Assembly: GCA_023459535.1 (NCBI GenBank)
Contig: JAEWTK010000261.1
Span: forward strand, 1-7,076
From: Pseudomonadota bacterium
Lineage (GTDB): Bacteria > Pseudomonadota > Gammaproteobacteria > Burkholderiales > Methylophilaceae
DNA length: 7,076 nt
Direction of reading: 5' to 3'
Positions 6,177 through 7,076 of this stretch are shown here, one piece after another. The position numbers and the translations under genes were made by a program. Each line of letters opens with the position of its first letter. Within the stretch, counting starts at the first letter, position 1. A model generated the notes under the pieces. It did not search any database, was not told the DNA's origin, and saw only the letters and a list, made by a program, of their open reading frames with translations.

Positions 6177-6196
6177 CTGACATCAAAAGTGTCAGC
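6176..6196. promoter_or_regulatory. Dyad GCTGACA-N7-TGTCAGC, operator-like
   Basis: Two perfect 7-bp complementary arms (6176-6182 and 6190-6196) surround TCAAAAG. The dyad sits directly downstream of the TTGACT/TATAG promoter candidate, over its expected start site, where a repressor would act. It could equally be an RNA hairpin. No regulator is encoded in the window. Confidence 0.35.
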
Positions 6197-6290
6197 ATCA
6201 AGGCTTTCGGAACAAAGACCGAATTGATGATTTGATTAACTAATTTTTATTCCATATTTAGTCAGTCGATCAATGTAATTTAAAGAATTT

Positions 6291-6331
6291 TCAGGATGAG
6301 CCGTTATGTTATATAACGAAGCGAATCCTGA
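6291..6331 (+). promoter_or_regulatory. Two-tier hairpin in the leader of the fae-family gene
   Basis: Outer arms TCAGGAT (6291-6297) and ATCCTGA (6325-6331) pair perfectly. Inner arms CGTTAT (6302-6307) and ATAACG (6313-6318) pair around GTTAT. A small asymmetric internal loop separates the two stems. It ends 63 bp before the fae ATG, and no T-run follows. It may be a regulatory leader or mRNA-stability structure. TATAAC inside it (6312-6317) is also a possible -10 word, with only a poor -35. Confidence 0.4.
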
Positions 6332-6394
6332 TTAGTGGCAAGAGCAACAATGCTTGACCCAATTTATCTGTGTATAACCAAATAGGAGAGAAAA

Positions 6395-6937
6395 ATGGCA
6401 GTTATTGACCGTGTACTGGTGGGTGAGGCTCTGGTCATTGAAGAGCGTCCGGATCATAGTGGGCTTGATCTGTTGAACGTTGCCCATATTGAACTGATCA
6501 TGGGTCCACGTGGCAGTGCAGCTGAAGATGCTTTCTGCCGTACTCTGACTGATCAGAAGTATGGTGTAAATGGCCTGTTGGCGATTGTTGCTCCTAACAT
6601 GATGGTTAAGCCTGCAACAGTAATGTTCAATAAGGTGACGATCAAGAACGGTCGTCAGGCTGTTCAGATGTTTGGCCCGGCCCAGCGTGGCGTTGCCATG
6701 GCTGTAATGGATTGCGTTGCTGATGGAACCATTCCGCAGGATGAAGCAGAAAATGTATTCATTTGTGTTGGCGTGTTCATTGACAGCCGTGCTGATATCG
6801 ATGAGCGTATCCAGGACTGGAACTACCGTGCTGTCAAACAGGCGATCAAGTCTGCAGTTGCGCGCGAACCCAAGGTGGAAGATGTGTTGAAGAATTACAA
6901 GGCTTCAGCACACCCGTTCCAGGCTAGTGCAGAATAA
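6395..6937 (+). CDS. fae: Formaldehyde-activating enzyme (Fae) family protein with an extended loop
   Basis: Fae speeds condensation of formaldehyde with H4MPT to methylene-H4MPT, feeding the oxidation pathway that contains Mch. Family blocks are VGEALV at 9-14, the active-site segment VAHIELIMGPRGS at 29-41 with the conserved His31, KPATVMFNKVTI at 72-83, RQAVQMFGPAQRGVAMAV at 87-104 and HPFQASAE at the C-terminus. At 180 residues it is about ten longer than the Methylobacterium extorquens enzyme as I recall it. The extra residues form a loop at about 15-28 (IEERPDHSGLDLL) just before His31. The usual GVFIHW is GVFIDS here. It may therefore be the main Fae of this lineage or a divergent paralogue. 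The ATG at 6395 has TAGGAGAG at 6383-6390. A long structured upstream region and a strong terminator suggest an independent transcription unit. Confidence 0.9.
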   Translation: MAVIDRVLVGEALVIEERPDHSGLDLLNVAHIELIMGPRGSAAEDAFCRTLTDQKYGVNGLLAIVAPNMMVKPATVMFNKVTIKNGRQAVQMFGPAQRGVAMAVMDCVADGTIPQDEAENVFICVGVFIDSRADIDERIQDWNYRAVKQAIKSAVAREPKVEDVLKNYKASAHPFQASAE

Positions 6938-6957
6938 GTACTAAGTGCCGAAACCTG

Positions 6958-6984
6958 AAAGCCCGATTTTAATCGGGCTTTTTT
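6958..6984 (+). terminator. Intrinsic terminator after the fae-family gene
   Basis: AAAGCCCGATT (6958-6968) and AATCGGGCTTT (6971-6981) form a perfect stem with a minimal loop, ending in six Ts (6979-6984). It starts 20 bp after the stop codon. The stem would also form from the opposite strand with a shorter T-run, so it could serve a convergent gene. Confidence 0.9.
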
Positions 6985-6990
6985 GTTGTG

Positions 6991-7076
6991 TCAGGCAGAT
7001 GCAGTGTTTCTGGTTGATGATAGATGAATGTGCTGGATTTGTTCGGTTGTCAGTTGCCCTGAATGCAATACGCTGG
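6991..7076 (-). CDS. Possible C-terminus of a convergent gene (partial)
   Basis: On the minus strand a frame is open from the right edge (first full codon at 7074-7072) to TGA at 6993-6991. It encodes 27 residues that include SGQLTTEQIQHIHL. It stops just beyond the fae terminator, where a convergent gene sharing that terminator would end. The piece is too short to recognise, and a chance open frame is quite possible. Confidence 0.3.
   Translation of the reverse strand, partial: SVLHSGQLTTEQIQHIHLSSTRNTASA

Larger units (their letters stand above)
6030..6394. other. 365-bp non-coding region between hpi and the fae-family gene
   Basis: No credible ORF is seen. The region is AT-rich. It holds a 12-bp stem-loop after hpi (6039-6066), a TTGACT promoter candidate (6146-6176), a dyad at its expected start site (6176-6196), a two-tier hairpin (6291-6331) and the fae ribosome site. 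A 9-bp direct repeat, TTGATTAAC, occurs at 6079-6087 and 6232-6240. Its length and symmetry suggest dedicated control of the fae-family gene or an unannotated small RNA. Confidence 0.6.

Noticed and set aside
6354..6378. TTGACC...TATAAC as a fae promoter
   Set aside because: The spacing is only 13 bp, and transcription would start at or within the ribosome binding site.
1..7076. CRISPR array, insertion sequence, tRNA, rRNA, integrase or phage elements
   Set aside because: Read through on both strands, I found no regularly spaced repeats, transposase motifs, terminal repeats or RNA-gene signatures. The locus looks like core methylotroph metabolism rather than an accessory island.

Overview
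The window comes from a methylotrophic proteobacterium. Its closest match is the obligate or restricted methylotrophs of the Methylophilaceae (Betaproteobacteria: Methylobacillus, Methylovorus, Methylophilus). It encodes both key enzymes of the ribulose monophosphate (RuMP) formaldehyde-fixation pathway, hexulose-phosphate synthase and hexulose-phosphate isomerase. Beside them lie genes of the tetrahydromethanopterin (H4MPT)-linked formaldehyde oxidation pathway: mch, its usual companions known by the orf17/orf5/orf7 names, and a Fae-family protein. The genus is inferred from this gene combination and the moderate base composition, not from any marker gene. All intact genes are on the + strand.

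Layout. (1) Positions 1-3432 hold a tightly packed, GC-rich cofactor/oxidation block. It contains the C-terminal part of an ATP-grasp protein (orf17-like), mch (methenyl-H4MPT cyclohydrolase), a RimK-like ATP-grasp protein (orf5-like) and a CitG-like protein (orf7-like). Spacings of 64, 9 and 5 bp fit one transcript. (2) Positions 3433-3664 are an AT-richer control region with a cluster of overlapping short palindromes just ahead of transaldolase. (3) Positions 3665-6029 are the RuMP block: tal, hps and hpi. hps is preceded by a good sigma-70-like promoter (perfect TTGACA) embedded in dyad symmetry. It is followed by a classic intrinsic terminator, so hpi is probably expressed less strongly than hps. 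(4) Positions 6030-6394 are a 365-bp gap without a gene, containing three clear inverted-repeat structures and a candidate promoter. (5) Positions 6395-6937 are a Fae-family gene with an extra loop next to the conserved active-site histidine. It is closed by an intrinsic terminator, and a possible convergent gene enters from the right edge.

How the genes work together. Formaldehyde is the shared substrate. Hps and Hpi convert formaldehyde plus ribulose 5-phosphate to fructose 6-phosphate, and transaldolase helps regenerate ribulose 5-phosphate. Fae-type proteins pass formaldehyde to H4MPT, and Mch carries the methenyl intermediate towards formate and CO2. The orf17/orf5/orf7 proteins are probably biosynthetic enzymes for the carbon carriers (H4MPT or methylofuran), but their exact reactions cannot be read from sequence. 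The window is therefore a junction of formaldehyde assimilation and formaldehyde oxidation/detoxification. The least explained parts are the non-coding regulatory structures before tal, hps and fae, the three poorly characterised H4MPT-linked proteins, and the loop-extended Fae.
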